A DNA stretch of 64,000 nucleotides from an uncultured Oscillospiraceae bacterium (GTDB lineage: Bacteria > Bacillota > Clostridia > Oscillospirales > Ruminococcaceae), in contig UQMF01000006.1 in assembly GCA_900542145.1 (NCBI GenBank), forward strand, positions 1 through 64,000. Direction: 5' to 3'. A program made the position numbers and the translations under genes. Below, in pieces: positions 50,844 through 58,616 of the stretch. Position 1 is the stretch's first letter. Every line of letters begins with the position of its first letter. Below the pieces are notes generated by a model. It saw only the letters and a list, made by a program, of their open reading frames with translations, was not told the DNA's origin and did no database searches.

Positions 50844-51362
50844 TCAGCCTGCGAATTCGCTTTTCAGCAGCGCATAAACGCACATGTCGTCAAAAATGTT
50901 CTCGTTTTCTTTTCGCGGGAGAAGTTCCCGGTGGAGCGCTTCACGGCGCATTCCGAGCCGCTCGGCAAGACTGAGCGACCTTAAATTTTCTGCATTTATA
51001 TCAGCGGAAATGCGGCGCACACCCAGCACGCTGAATGCATAGTTCATCATGCCGCGTACGCTTTCAAACGCATAGCCCATGCCTTGATACGTCCGGTTGA
51101 ACGTATATCCTATCTCATAGCTTCCGTGACCCCTCGCCGAGAAGTATATCTTCCCGATGACCCGATCGCCGAGCACCACCGCATAGAATTCCTGGCTGCG
51201 CGAAAGCTTCGCGGCTTCCTGCACGCAGGCTTCACGGGTGAAAGTTTCATAAGGTTCGAAGTAAGTCACTTCCGGGTCGGAAAGGATATCTGCCAGATCG
51301 TTGCAGTCCTCCGGCAGAAATCGCCTCACGGAAAGACGCTCGGTGTAAAACAGGACCGTCAT
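50844..51362 (-). CDS. GNAT acetyltransferase of the RimJ/RimL type
   Basis: A 172-residue protein with the RimJ/RimL-like layout: TERLSVRRFLPEDCNDLADILSDPEVTYFEP at the start, VIGKIYFSARGHGSYEIGYTFNRTYQGMGYAFESVRGMMNYAF containing the acetyl-CoA loop, and ADINAENLRSLSLAERLGMRREA at the end. The acceptor, a protein N-terminus or small molecule, is unknown. The ATG at 51362 follows AGGAGGG. It lies between plsY and gpsA in the operon. Confidence 0.9.
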   Translation of the reverse strand: MTVLFYTERLSVRRFLPEDCNDLADILSDPEVTYFEPYETFTREACVQEAAKLSRSQEFYAVVLGDRVIGKIYFSARGHGSYEIGYTFNRTYQGMGYAFESVRGMMNYAFSVLGVRRISADINAENLRSLSLAERLGMRREALHRELLPRKENENIFDDMCVYALLKSEFAG

Positions 51363-51376
51363 GCGCCCTCCTAAGT

Positions 51377-52039
51377 TCACTTTGATTTCTCGCCCAGCTT
51401 CTTTTCGGTATGCGTCAGCAGGCGGCGTATATTGCCGTGGTGCTTGAATATAACGATAGCCTCAGTAAACAGGGCGATGAACGTGCACACGATTCCGGAC
51501 GGATCCTTGTCGATGAAGTATACGAACACCAGGGTTCCCACGAAATACAGCGAGGAAGCTGCCACGCTGCCCAGGGAAACATAGCGTGTTATCGCCACCA
51601 GGACGATGAACACTCCCAGAAGCAGGCAGCCGGTGCGCCAGTCCAGGGTAAATATTGCGGAGATGGCAGCCAGGACGCCCTTTCCGCCGCGGAATCCGTA
51701 ATATACCGGCAGCACATGCCCGACAACCACCATCAGACCCGCCATGTAGCCTACCCAGTTCATCTCGTTGGAAAGCACCGTGGTATCCACGCCGCCGATG
51801 AAGAGGAATGCGAGCCTGACCGCCCATATGGAAAGCACCGCCTTGGCAACGTCACCCAGGAGTACCACCCCGGCAACCGCCTTGCCCTGGGTGCGCAGGG
51901 TATTTGTAAGCCCGGCATTGCCGCTGCCCATATCGCGGATATCCTTGCCGGAACGCACCCTGGTAGCGATGATAGAGGTATTGATACCGCCCAGGAGGTA
52001 CGGTACAACGATCATGATTATATAGCAGATCCACATCAT
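51377..52039 (-). CDS. plsY: Acyl-phosphate glycerol-3-phosphate acyltransferase
   Basis: A 220-residue membrane enzyme with about five helices and the three PlsY motifs: GGINTSIIATRVRSGKDIRDMGSGNAGLTNTLR, VGHVLPVYYGFRGGKGVLAAI, and a C-terminal IVIFKHHGNIRRLL. It transfers an acyl group from acyl-phosphate to glycerol 3-phosphate, giving lysophosphatidate. AAAGGA precedes the ATG with a slightly long gap; the two consecutive ATGs make the exact start uncertain by one codon. Confidence 0.96.
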   Translation of the reverse strand: MMWICYIIMIVVPYLLGGINTSIIATRVRSGKDIRDMGSGNAGLTNTLRTQGKAVAGVVLLGDVAKAVLSIWAVRLAFLFIGGVDTTVLSNEMNWVGYMAGLMVVVGHVLPVYYGFRGGKGVLAAISAIFTLDWRTGCLLLGVFIVLVAITRYVSLGSVAASSLYFVGTLVFVYFIDKDPSGIVCTFIALFTEAIVIFKHHGNIRRLLTHTEKKLGEKSK

Positions 52040-52045
52040 TATGTG

Positions 52046-52621
52046 TTATGTCCTTTCAGTTTCTTTGCCTGAATTTTGTGATGTATTGCCGAAATCCGCC
52101 CGTATATCGGGATTCCGGCTGCGGAGGACGGCATAGATCATTCCGCCGTTTTCGCCCCTCCTCACCGGCATGGTGACATCTCCGTGGGAGGTGGTCAGCA
52201 GCAGGTCGCCGTCCTTCTTCGGGGACACGGTCTTGATCTCGTCGTAGCGGAATACCATCGCCCGGCGGTAGGTATAGAACAGGATATGCTCCGGCATGAA
52301 CCAGCGCTCCCCCAGGGATTTCGCCTCGGGGTACCCGGCTATGATCTTCTCGCGCTCCTCCTCAGGGAGGTCGTTAAGCTGCTTCCTCAGGCGGCTGACG
52401 GCAACGCCGTGAATTTCAACGAACACCCTCACGAGAAGCACCGCCACCACTGCCGATACGACAATTGCGGCAATCAGCCACACTGTCCGGAGCCACTCCG
52501 CCCACCCGGCGGAGAATGCCAGCGGAACCCACGCACCGGCGCATATAGCGGCGGCGCACAGTACGCAGCGCACAAGCAATCCGGAACGGCGCCGTCTGAA
52601 ATCCGACAGAATGCGCTCCAT
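52046..52621 (-). CDS. Hypothetical membrane protein (YcxB-like)
   Basis: A 191-residue protein with two helices (about residues 14-60), then a short helical segment and a beta-rich C-terminal domain (about 95-180) containing ERWFMPEHILFYTYRRAMVFRYDEIKTV. This recalls YcxB-like/bPH-like domains in which a strand pair precedes a Y-x-x-I segment. Its ATG shares one base with the der stop codon (TGATG), so translation is coupled. Function unknown. The frame is open further upstream inside der, but without support. Confidence 0.75.
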   Translation of the reverse strand: MERILSDFRRRRSGLLVRCVLCAAAICAGAWVPLAFSAGWAEWLRTVWLIAAIVVSAVVAVLLVRVFVEIHGVAVSRLRKQLNDLPEEEREKIIAGYPEAKSLGERWFMPEHILFYTYRRAMVFRYDEIKTVSPKKDGDLLLTTSHGDVTMPVRRGENGGMIYAVLRSRNPDIRADFGNTSQNSGKETERT

Positions 52622-53937
52622 CACTCGCCTCTTTCGCGGATAGTGAGCTTGATGGGGGTAGCCTCCAGTCCGAAGGTCTCGCGCAGCTGGTTCTCGAGGT
52701 AGCGCTGATAGGAATAATGGAACAGCTCGCGGCTGTTGCAGAATATTACGAAATTCGGAGGGCACACGGAAGCCTGCGTCATGTAGTAGATCTTCAGGCG
52801 CTTGCCCTTGTCTGACGGCGGCTGAACGCGGGAAGTAGCGTAATTCAGCATATCGTTGAGCACGCCGGTGGAGATCCTCATGCAGTGCTGCTCACGGACG
52901 TGCTTTATCAGCTCGAACAGCTTGTCGATACGCTGTCCGGTCTTTGCGGAGATGAACACGAACGGCGCGTAGGACATGAACGAGAAATCCACCTCCAGCT
53001 TCTTGCGGAAATCGTCCATGGTGCGGTCGGTCTTGTCCTCGACGGCGTCCCATTTGTTGACGGCGATAACGCACGCCTTGCCCTTGTCGTGGGCGTAGCC
53101 CGCAACTTTGCTGTCCTGCTCGGTGAATCCCACGGTGGCGTCTATGACGATAACGCAGACGTCCGCGCGGTCCACTGCCATCAGTGCGCGCAGCACGCTG
53201 AAATGCTCGATGTTCTCGGTGACCTTTGCCTTGCGGCGCATTCCGGCGGTGTCGATGAATATGAACTTGTCGTCGCCGCGGCGTATCTCGGTGTCAATGG
53301 CGTCACGGGTAGTTCCGGCAATGTCGGAAACGATGGAGCGTTCCTCGCCGGATATCTGGTTGATGAGTGAGGACTTGCCGACGTTGGGCTTGCCGATGAC
53401 GGCTACCTTGATGGCGTCCGCGTCGTATTCGTCCGGCTCCTCCGGGGGAAGATTCTCGAACACCGCCTCCAGCAGGTCGCCGGTGCCGTGGCCGTGCACG
53501 GAGGATACCGCGATAGGGTCGCCCAGTCCGAGATTATAGAACTCGTATATCTCCGGCGGCGGAGTGCCTATTCCGTCCACCTTGTTTACGGCGAGGACCA
53601 CGGGCTTTCCGCTCTTTATCAGCATGGAGGCAACATCGCTGTCGTTAGCGGTGACTCCGGTGGTGATATCCGTCACGAAAATGATTGCGTCCGCGCGCTC
53701 CACCGCCAGCATTGCCTGCTCGCGCATCTGCGCCAGGATAACGTCATCGGTCTTTGGCTCAATACCGCCGGTGTCGATGAGCATGAATTCGCGTCCCAGC
53801 CACTCGCAGCGGCTGTAGATACGGTCACGGGTGACTCCGGGCTTGTCGTCCACGATGGAGAGCCGCTGACCTACCAGTTTATTAAAAAGTGTGGACTTGC
53901 CGACATTCGGGCGTCCAACTATTGCTACTACCTGCAT
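52621..53937 (-). CDS. der: Ribosome-biogenesis GTPase Der (EngA)
   Basis: A 438-residue tandem GTPase. G domain 1 begins MQVVAIVGRPNVGKSTLFNKL, with DTGGIE and NKVD. G domain 2, from about residue 178, has VAVIGKPNVGKSSLINQI, DTAGMRRK and NKWD. A KH-like C-terminal domain ends at 438. Der is needed for 50S subunit assembly. GAAGGAG precedes the ATG. It heads the run der-YcxB-like-plsY-GNAT-gpsA; der-plsY-gpsA is a common Firmicute gene order. Confidence 0.97.
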   Translation of the reverse strand: MQVVAIVGRPNVGKSTLFNKLVGQRLSIVDDKPGVTRDRIYSRCEWLGREFMLIDTGGIEPKTDDVILAQMREQAMLAVERADAIIFVTDITTGVTANDSDVASMLIKSGKPVVLAVNKVDGIGTPPPEIYEFYNLGLGDPIAVSSVHGHGTGDLLEAVFENLPPEEPDEYDADAIKVAVIGKPNVGKSSLINQISGEERSIVSDIAGTTRDAIDTEIRRGDDKFIFIDTAGMRRKAKVTENIEHFSVLRALMAVDRADVCVIVIDATVGFTEQDSKVAGYAHDKGKACVIAVNKWDAVEDKTDRTMDDFRKKLEVDFSFMSYAPFVFISAKTGQRIDKLFELIKHVREQHCMRISTGVLNDMLNYATSRVQPPSDKGKRLKIYYMTQASVCPPNFVIFCNSRELFHYSYQRYLENQLRETFGLEATPIKLTIRERGE

Positions 53938-54067
53938 TGATTGTTTCTCCTTCTCACTATGTCATCAAAAGCCTATATAGATATAGTATAACACATTTCC
54001 GGCGCCTTTTCAAGGAATTTACTGTATATTTTTAAGGCAACACCGCATATAAATACCGTATTACAGC

Positions 54068-54098
54068 AAAAATCCCCCCGGCGACACCGGAGGGATTT
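54068..54098 (-). terminator. Terminator of rpmF
   Basis: AAATCCCCCCGG (54070-54081) pairs, with one mismatch, with CCGGAGGGATTT (54087-54098). On the minus strand it is followed by five T. Confidence 0.88.
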
Positions 54099-54135
54099 CC
54101 CGTAAACATTGTGTTAGTCATTCAATGTCAGGCAA

Positions 54136-54318
54136 TTACGCTTCCTTAGCGATAACGACCTTATCATTGTAATAACCGCAATTGCCGCATACTCTGTGAG
54201 CAAGCTTCAGCTCACCGCACTGCTTGCAGCGAGAGAAGGACGGTGCAGATAACTTCCATACCTGTGAACGTCTCTTGTCGCGTCTTGCACGGGACACCTT
54301 TCTCTTCGGAACTGCCAT
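54136..54318 (-). CDS. rpmF: 50S ribosomal protein L32
   Basis: A 60-residue L32: MAVPKRKVSRARRDKRR at the N-terminus and a zinc-ribbon CKQCGELKLAHRVCGNCG. This is the cysteine-bearing (zinc) version. In many bacteria rpmF follows yceD; here it stands alone with its own promoter and terminator. AAGGGGG precedes the ATG. Confidence 0.97.
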   Translation of the reverse strand: MAVPKRKVSRARRDKRRSQVWKLSAPSFSRCKQCGELKLAHRVCGNCGYYNDKVVIAKEA

Positions 54319-54393
54319 TATTGCACCCCCTTAATATGAATTGATCTTTTTCTAAGAGTTCGTATAATGAACCCTTTTACAGTCACGCATATT

Positions 54394-54422
54394 ATTATAG
54401 CATGGTAAATCGGTTTTGTCAA
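54394..54422 (-). promoter_or_regulatory. Promoter of rpmF
   Basis: On the minus strand: TTGACA (54417-54422), a 17-base spacer and TATAAT (54394-54399). Confidence 0.87.
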
Positions 54423-54515
54423 GTGTTTTAGCGGAATTTCTCAAAATTTCTCTGTGTTTTGTCTAATTTATCCGCAATTTCCGGAACCACGGGCTTGTAA
54501 TATTGTGTTTTTGAC

Positions 54516-54547
54516 AAAAAGCTCCCGGGAGCCAGCAGCCCCCGGGA
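54516..54547 (-). terminator. Terminator of the P-loop protein gene
   Basis: TCCCGGG (54523-54529) pairs with CCCGGGA (54541-54547). On the minus strand GC and five T follow (54516-54520). Confidence 0.85.
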
Positions 54548-54566
54548 ACCGGTATTGATACTCGGA

Positions 54567-54971
54567 TCAGATGATGTACTTCTTCATGCTCTCGGGCAGC
54601 TCGGAGTTATCTGCGGAAATGGTGCAGGTAACAACAGTGTCGCCGGAAACCTTAGCAAGCTTCTCGAACATCTCAGCAACCTTCTCGTAATCCCTGCCGG
54701 TGATCTTGAGAGTAGCGTCAACGAAGATGTCGGTGCAGTCATAGTCGGAAGCGAGAACGCCGGAAACGAAGCCGTAGAAGCCATCAACGCCTGCAACTGC
54801 ATAGTCGTCGATGTTTACCAGACGAACCTTGGGGGTGATGTCTGTGTTGAGTGCGGAGCCCTTCTGGACAGCAACAACGTTGCCGTTGGACTTGTTCTCT
54901 GCCTCGTGAATAGCGTCGATAAGGATCTTGGTCTTGCCTGTACCCTTCTTGCCTGTAATAAGCTTGATCAT
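54567..54971 (-). CDS. Small P-loop ATP-binding protein
   Basis: A 134-residue cytoplasmic protein beginning MIKLITGKKGTGKTKILIDA, with Walker A GKKGTGKT at residues 7-14 and a Walker-B-like CTDIFVDAT near 80. It is far smaller than most P-loop NTPases. Similar clostridial proteins are often labelled PilT-like or ATP-binding, but none of the PilT motifs is seen, so I make no functional call. AGGTTT-type spacing precedes the ATG (GGAGGT site). Single gene ending at its own terminator; pgi lies upstream on the same strand. Confidence 0.82.
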   Translation of the reverse strand: MIKLITGKKGTGKTKILIDAIHEAENKSNGNVVAVQKGSALNTDITPKVRLVNIDDYAVAGVDGFYGFVSGVLASDYDCTDIFVDATLKITGRDYEKVAEMFEKLAKVSGDTVVTCTISADNSELPESMKKYII

Positions 54972-55045
54972 AGTAAACCTCCATGAATTGTTTTATATTG
55001 CCAGGAGAACGTGCAGGTATGCGCCGTTTTCCTTAATTGCCGTGA

Positions 55046-56386
55046 TCAGAGTCCCAGCTTGGCTTCGAGAGCAGCCTTCTGCGCTTCGTAGCCGGGCTTG
55101 CCGAGCAGTGCGAACATGTTCTTCTTGTAGCTCTCAACGCCGGGCTGGTCGAACGGGTTTACGCCCAGCAGATATCCGCTGACAGCGCAGGCCTTCTCGA
55201 AGAAGTAGATGATGTAGCCAAGCTCGTATTCGTTGAGTTCGGGAACTTCCAGAACGATATTCGGAACGCCGCCCTCAGTGTGAGCGATAACGGTGCCCTC
55301 GAATGCCTTGCGGTTTACAACGGACATGTTCTGGTTGGAAAGGAAGTTCAGACCGTCAACGTTAGTGGGATCGTCCTTGAGGAAGAATTCCTTCTGGGGC
55401 TTTGCGAACTGCATAACGGTTTCGAACATAACTCTGGAGCCGTCCTGAATGAACTGACCCAGGGAGTGCAGGTCGGTGGAGAATACTGCGGAGGACGGGT
55501 AAATACCCTTGTTGTCCTTGCCCTCGCTCTCGCCGAAGAGCTGCTTGTACCACTCGTTCATCATAGCGAAGCTCGGCTCGTAGGAGATGAGCATTTCAAC
55601 GCTCTTGCCCTTGCGGTACAGAATATTACGGAGCGCTGCATACTTGTAGCAGTCGTTCTTCCTGAGGTCGCTGTCGGAGTAAGCGGAACGTGCGTCAGCG
55701 GCGCCCTTCATCAGCGCGTCGATGTCGCAGCCTGCGCATGCGATGGGGAGGAGTCCAACGGCGGTGAGGACGGAGTAACGTCCGCCTACATCGTCCGGAA
55801 CAACGAATGTTTCATAGCCCTTCTTGTCGGAAAGCTCCTTGAGGGTGCCCTTTGCCTTGTCGGTGGTGGCGTAAATTCTGCCCTTTGCGCCGTCCTCGCC
55901 GTACTTCTCGACCAGCATGTCGCGGAATACGCGGAATGCCAGAGCCGGCTCGGTGGTGGTGCCGGACTTGGAGATGATGTTTACGGAGAAGTCCTTGCCG
56001 TCAACGAGGGAAACTACCTCGCTGAGGTATGTCGGGCTGATGGAGTTGCCGATGAAGTAGATCTCGGGGGTGTCCTTCTTCAGGCTGTTGTACAGGGAGG
56101 ACTTGATTGCCTCGATAACAGCTCTTGCACCGAGGTAGGAGCCGCCGATACCGATAACGATGAGCACCTGGCTGTCGCTCTTGATCTTTGCGGCAGCTTT
56201 CTTGATGCGTGCGAATTCGTCCTTGTCGTAGTCAACGGGCAGGTCGAGCCAGCCGAGGAAGTCGTTTCCGGGGCCATTTCTGTCTACCAGCTGCTGATGA
56301 GCGGTCTTGACTGCCGGAGCGATAGCGTCCAGCTCGTGCTCAGCAACAAAGCTGCTGAGATATTTGTCTACAAGTTTAAGTGCCAT
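55046..56386 (-). CDS. pgi: Glucose-6-phosphate isomerase
   Basis: A 446-residue PGI of the short Gram-positive type. It interconverts glucose 6-phosphate and fructose 6-phosphate. Motifs: VIGIGGSYLGARAVIEA for phosphate binding, NIISKSGTTTEPALAFR, VPDDVGGRYSVLTAVGLLPIA, and HSLGQFIQDGSRVMFETV with the catalytic residues. The ATG at 56386 begins MALKLVDKYLSSF and follows AAAGGAG; upstream codons lie in the leader. It has its own promoter. Confidence 0.97.
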   Translation of the reverse strand: MALKLVDKYLSSFVAEHELDAIAPAVKTAHQQLVDRNGPGNDFLGWLDLPVDYDKDEFARIKKAAAKIKSDSQVLIVIGIGGSYLGARAVIEAIKSSLYNSLKKDTPEIYFIGNSISPTYLSEVVSLVDGKDFSVNIISKSGTTTEPALAFRVFRDMLVEKYGEDGAKGRIYATTDKAKGTLKELSDKKGYETFVVPDDVGGRYSVLTAVGLLPIACAGCDIDALMKGAADARSAYSDSDLRKNDCYKYAALRNILYRKGKSVEMLISYEPSFAMMNEWYKQLFGESEGKDNKGIYPSSAVFSTDLHSLGQFIQDGSRVMFETVMQFAKPQKEFFLKDDPTNVDGLNFLSNQNMSVVNRKAFEGTVIAHTEGGVPNIVLEVPELNEYELGYIIYFFEKACAVSGYLLGVNPFDQPGVESYKKNMFALLGKPGYEAQKAALEAKLGL

Positions 56387-56477
56387 TTTAGATTTTCTCC
56401 TTTCACGGAACGGCTGTATCTGTATATTCGCAGGTATTTTCTGCCTGTTATGCACCGTACCGTTTATACCTGCTTCT

Positions 56478-56506
56478 ATTATAGCTTATATTTATATTTT
56501 TTGCAA
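56478..56506 (-). promoter_or_regulatory. Promoter of pgi
   Basis: On the minus strand: TTGCAA (56501-56506), a 17-base spacer and TATAAT (56478-56483). Confidence 0.8.
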
Positions 56507-56587
56507 CAAGTTTTCGCCCAAGCTGTTGAATTTGGATAAACAAAACGAATTTTTGCCGCAGATTATGTGAATTATGCACAACACGAA

Positions 56588-56608
56588 AGCGGCGCAATAT
56601 ACGCCGCT
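56588..56608 (-). terminator. Probable terminator of the 183-residue lipoprotein gene
   Basis: AGCGGCG (56588-56594) pairs with CGCCGCT (56602-56608). On the minus strand a short TTTC follows. Weak T run. Confidence 0.6.
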
Positions 56609-56629
56609 CGAGTTATTGGGTTCATCTGG

Positions 56630-57181
56630 TCATTCACTGATGGCAGACGGCTTCAGCATACCTATGAGGAATTCCCTTTCGCCGTCCGACAGGCTGGCGG
56701 AATTATCCTGTTCATCAGTCATATCCACGAAGCAGAGCATGACTTCACGGGCTCCATCGACGTAGAAATCCCGCCCGTCAATGCTCCCGGCGTATTCCCA
56801 GCCGCCCTCGTTGAAGCTCTCGACAGTCTGATAAATCTTGAATTCCGGATTGATTGTGGCTCCCGGGTCGTTTTCTTCATCAAGATACGGATAGTACTTC
56901 CCGTCGTCTTTCAGGATAAAACTACCGGCAGGCTGGTCAAGGTCTTTCCACCATCTGCGCCCGGCGTACCGGTAGTAAGTGCCCTGATAGTCGGTTATAA
57001 CCGGTTCCCCGTCCGGGGTGGTGACAGCTTCCCAGGTCGTATAAGCTTCGGTTATTTCCTCTTCCTGCGCCGTTCCCGTGCCGGAACTAGAAACGCTTTC
57101 TGCTGGAAGATTTGTATGGCAGCCAGTCAGTACAAGATATATCGAGCATATAGCCGCCATAAAAAAAGCAGATTTCTTCAT
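56630..57181 (-). CDS. Putative lipoprotein of unknown function
   Basis: A 183-residue protein with a lipoprotein signal ending LTGC (Cys21), a Ser/Thr/Glu linker, and an extracytoplasmic domain rich in Tyr, Trp and Asp (YYRYAGRRWWKDLDQPAGSF, KIYQTVESFNEGGWEYAGSIDGRDFYVDG). No family recognised. GAGGAG precedes the ATG. It lies 96 bases downstream of the AT-rich protease gene on the same strand, but its composition is like the rest of the genome. Confidence 0.8.
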   Translation of the reverse strand: MKKSAFFMAAICSIYLVLTGCHTNLPAESVSSSGTGTAQEEEITEAYTTWEAVTTPDGEPVITDYQGTYYRYAGRRWWKDLDQPAGSFILKDDGKYYPYLDEENDPGATINPEFKIYQTVESFNEGGWEYAGSIDGRDFYVDGAREVMLCFVDMTDEQDNSASLSDGEREFLIGMLKPSAISE

Positions 57182-57277
57182 AAGCCAATTCTCCTCATCA
57201 ATATTTACAGGAAAAAGTTATACTATGTATGCCCATCAGCATTTTAGAAATTACAGAATTCAAATGCATAATATTGC

Positions 57278-58405
57278 TTACTCATACGTTGCAAACCAAT
57301 TGTTATAGAAACACTCATCCCACTCTGCATCGTAATTAATGCTAGCTTTTATTTTATTTGGATTTCCGGTATAACTTACTGATTCTTTTCTATCAACATT
57401 GGGATTTTTTATAAAGATCGTAATGTCCGTATTACTACTCGATGTATTTGCAATGCTTATTCCATAAATAATAACCGCATGATAAACTGGCGAGCCAGTA
57501 GAGTTCCTAGTACCAGAAATTGAAATTTGCACAGGCTTATTCATTGACAAAAGCCCAAGCACCTCATTCGGAGTAACTGCGCTACTCTTGTAATTTACTG
57601 AATACCCATATTCCTTGTATGCTAAAGTAATTATACTGGGAGTTCCAGTAGGTTCGCTATCCATTCCCAGAGCATGCATTTTATTTCTTGTTGCATAATA
57701 AACATCAGATGCATCCAAATGTAACTTATTTTGAAAATTCATTTTCATGGCAACACACGATGCCCAGCAAACACCTTCCCCATTGCCAAGAGATGAGTCA
57801 TTTCCAACAACTGGTACCCCTAGCATTTTACTAGCAGATGCGCGCTGCGCCAGTGGTTCAACTTGAGCCATGACACTTTTTTCACGAGAAATAACTGTTG
57901 TAGTTCCCGAAAAATCATCCGGAAATTGAATCTCAAACATACCATCAACATAAGTGTATCCAGTGCTTTCCGTAAAAAGAACAACATTCTTGCAATAATT
58001 GCCAATAGATATACCTATATTTTTATCATACGCATTTTGAAGTTCAGCACAGTCCATCTCTCGAAATGTTGAGCTGAATTCACCGTTTGAATCCGTAACA
58101 AACAATTCCCCAATAATTTGGTCGCCATCAAAAACAAAATAACAATTATTCACAATGCTGTTGGTTGAAAAATTCCAATAAGGTATCTCATTGCTATATC
58201 CCAACTGATCTTTTGATTCATACCAAAACAAATGGTTTAAAATTATTCGATTAATGTATTGTTCTTTTGATTCCATTGATAATTCAGCATCTTGATCGTA
58301 TTGATATTTCAGATAATCATCTTCCGCCATAGTTGTTACGGAATTTGTCAAACAAACTGATACCGCTGAAATCATTCCTATGATTTTCTTAAAAAAATTG
58401 CTCAT
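57278..58405 (-). CDS. Secreted papain-like (C39-like) cysteine protease, AT-rich gene
   Basis: A 375-residue protein with a signal peptide (about residues 1-26, basic start then IIGMISAVSVCLTNSV and a TMAED cleavage region). A ~170-residue N-terminal part could be a propeptide. The C-terminal papain-like domain has Cys213 in GEGVCWASCVAMKM, His309 in PVYHAVIIYGIS and Asn in KNPN. This is the Cys-His-Asn order of C39-like/AvrRpt2-type peptidases. There is no LPxTG or anchor, so it is probably released. The gene is far more AT-rich than its neighbours, suggesting recent acquisition. GGAGGA precedes the ATG; promoter at 58452-58480. Target unknown. Confidence 0.85.
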   Translation of the reverse strand: MSNFFKKIIGMISAVSVCLTNSVTTMAEDDYLKYQYDQDAELSMESKEQYINRIILNHLFWYESKDQLGYSNEIPYWNFSTNSIVNNCYFVFDGDQIIGELFVTDSNGEFSSTFREMDCAELQNAYDKNIGISIGNYCKNVVLFTESTGYTYVDGMFEIQFPDDFSGTTTVISREKSVMAQVEPLAQRASASKMLGVPVVGNDSSLGNGEGVCWASCVAMKMNFQNKLHLDASDVYYATRNKMHALGMDSEPTGTPSIITLAYKEYGYSVNYKSSAVTPNEVLGLLSMNKPVQISISGTRNSTGSPVYHAVIIYGISIANTSSSNTDITIFIKNPNVDRKESVSYTGNPNKIKASINYDAEWDECFYNNWFATYE

Positions 58406-58451
58406 TTGGGTTTCCTCCACTCTATTGTTGAACCTTAGTTATAGTATAATA

Positions 58452-58480
58452 ATTATATCACACATTTGATTAGATGTCAA
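58452..58480 (-). promoter_or_regulatory. Promoter of the papain-like protease gene
   Basis: On the minus strand: TTGACA (58475-58480), a 17-base spacer and TATAAT (58452-58457). Confidence 0.85.
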
Positions 58481-58511
58481 TATCACAAGTGATTTTTCGT
58501 AATTTATCACA
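58456..58511. repeat. Three TATCACA direct repeats at about 25-base spacing
   Basis: TATCACA occurs at 58456-58462, 58481-58487 and 58505-58511. The middle copy is part of a palindrome ATCAC-AA-GTGAT (58482-58493). They flank and overlap the protease promoter and look like operator half-sites. Confidence 0.5.
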
Positions 58512-58528
58512 TTTCAAGTCACTGCTAT

Positions 58529-58544
58529 TTGTAAATGTTTACAA
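58529..58544. promoter_or_regulatory. Perfect inverted repeat before the methyltransferase promoter
   Basis: TTGTAAA-TG-TTTACAA ends seven bases before the -35 box of the methyltransferase promoter; a candidate operator. Confidence 0.45.
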
Positions 58545-58551
58545 TTAAATG

Positions 58552-58580
58552 TTGACTTTACCCCGACAATTTGTTATAAT
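58552..58580 (+). promoter_or_regulatory. Promoter of the RNA methyltransferase gene
   Basis: TTGACT (58552-58557), a 17-base spacer and TATAAT (58575-58580), 36 bases before the start. Confidence 0.82.
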
Positions 58581-58616
58581 ATAATGTATACTATATACAG
58601 AAAAACGGAGAACAAA

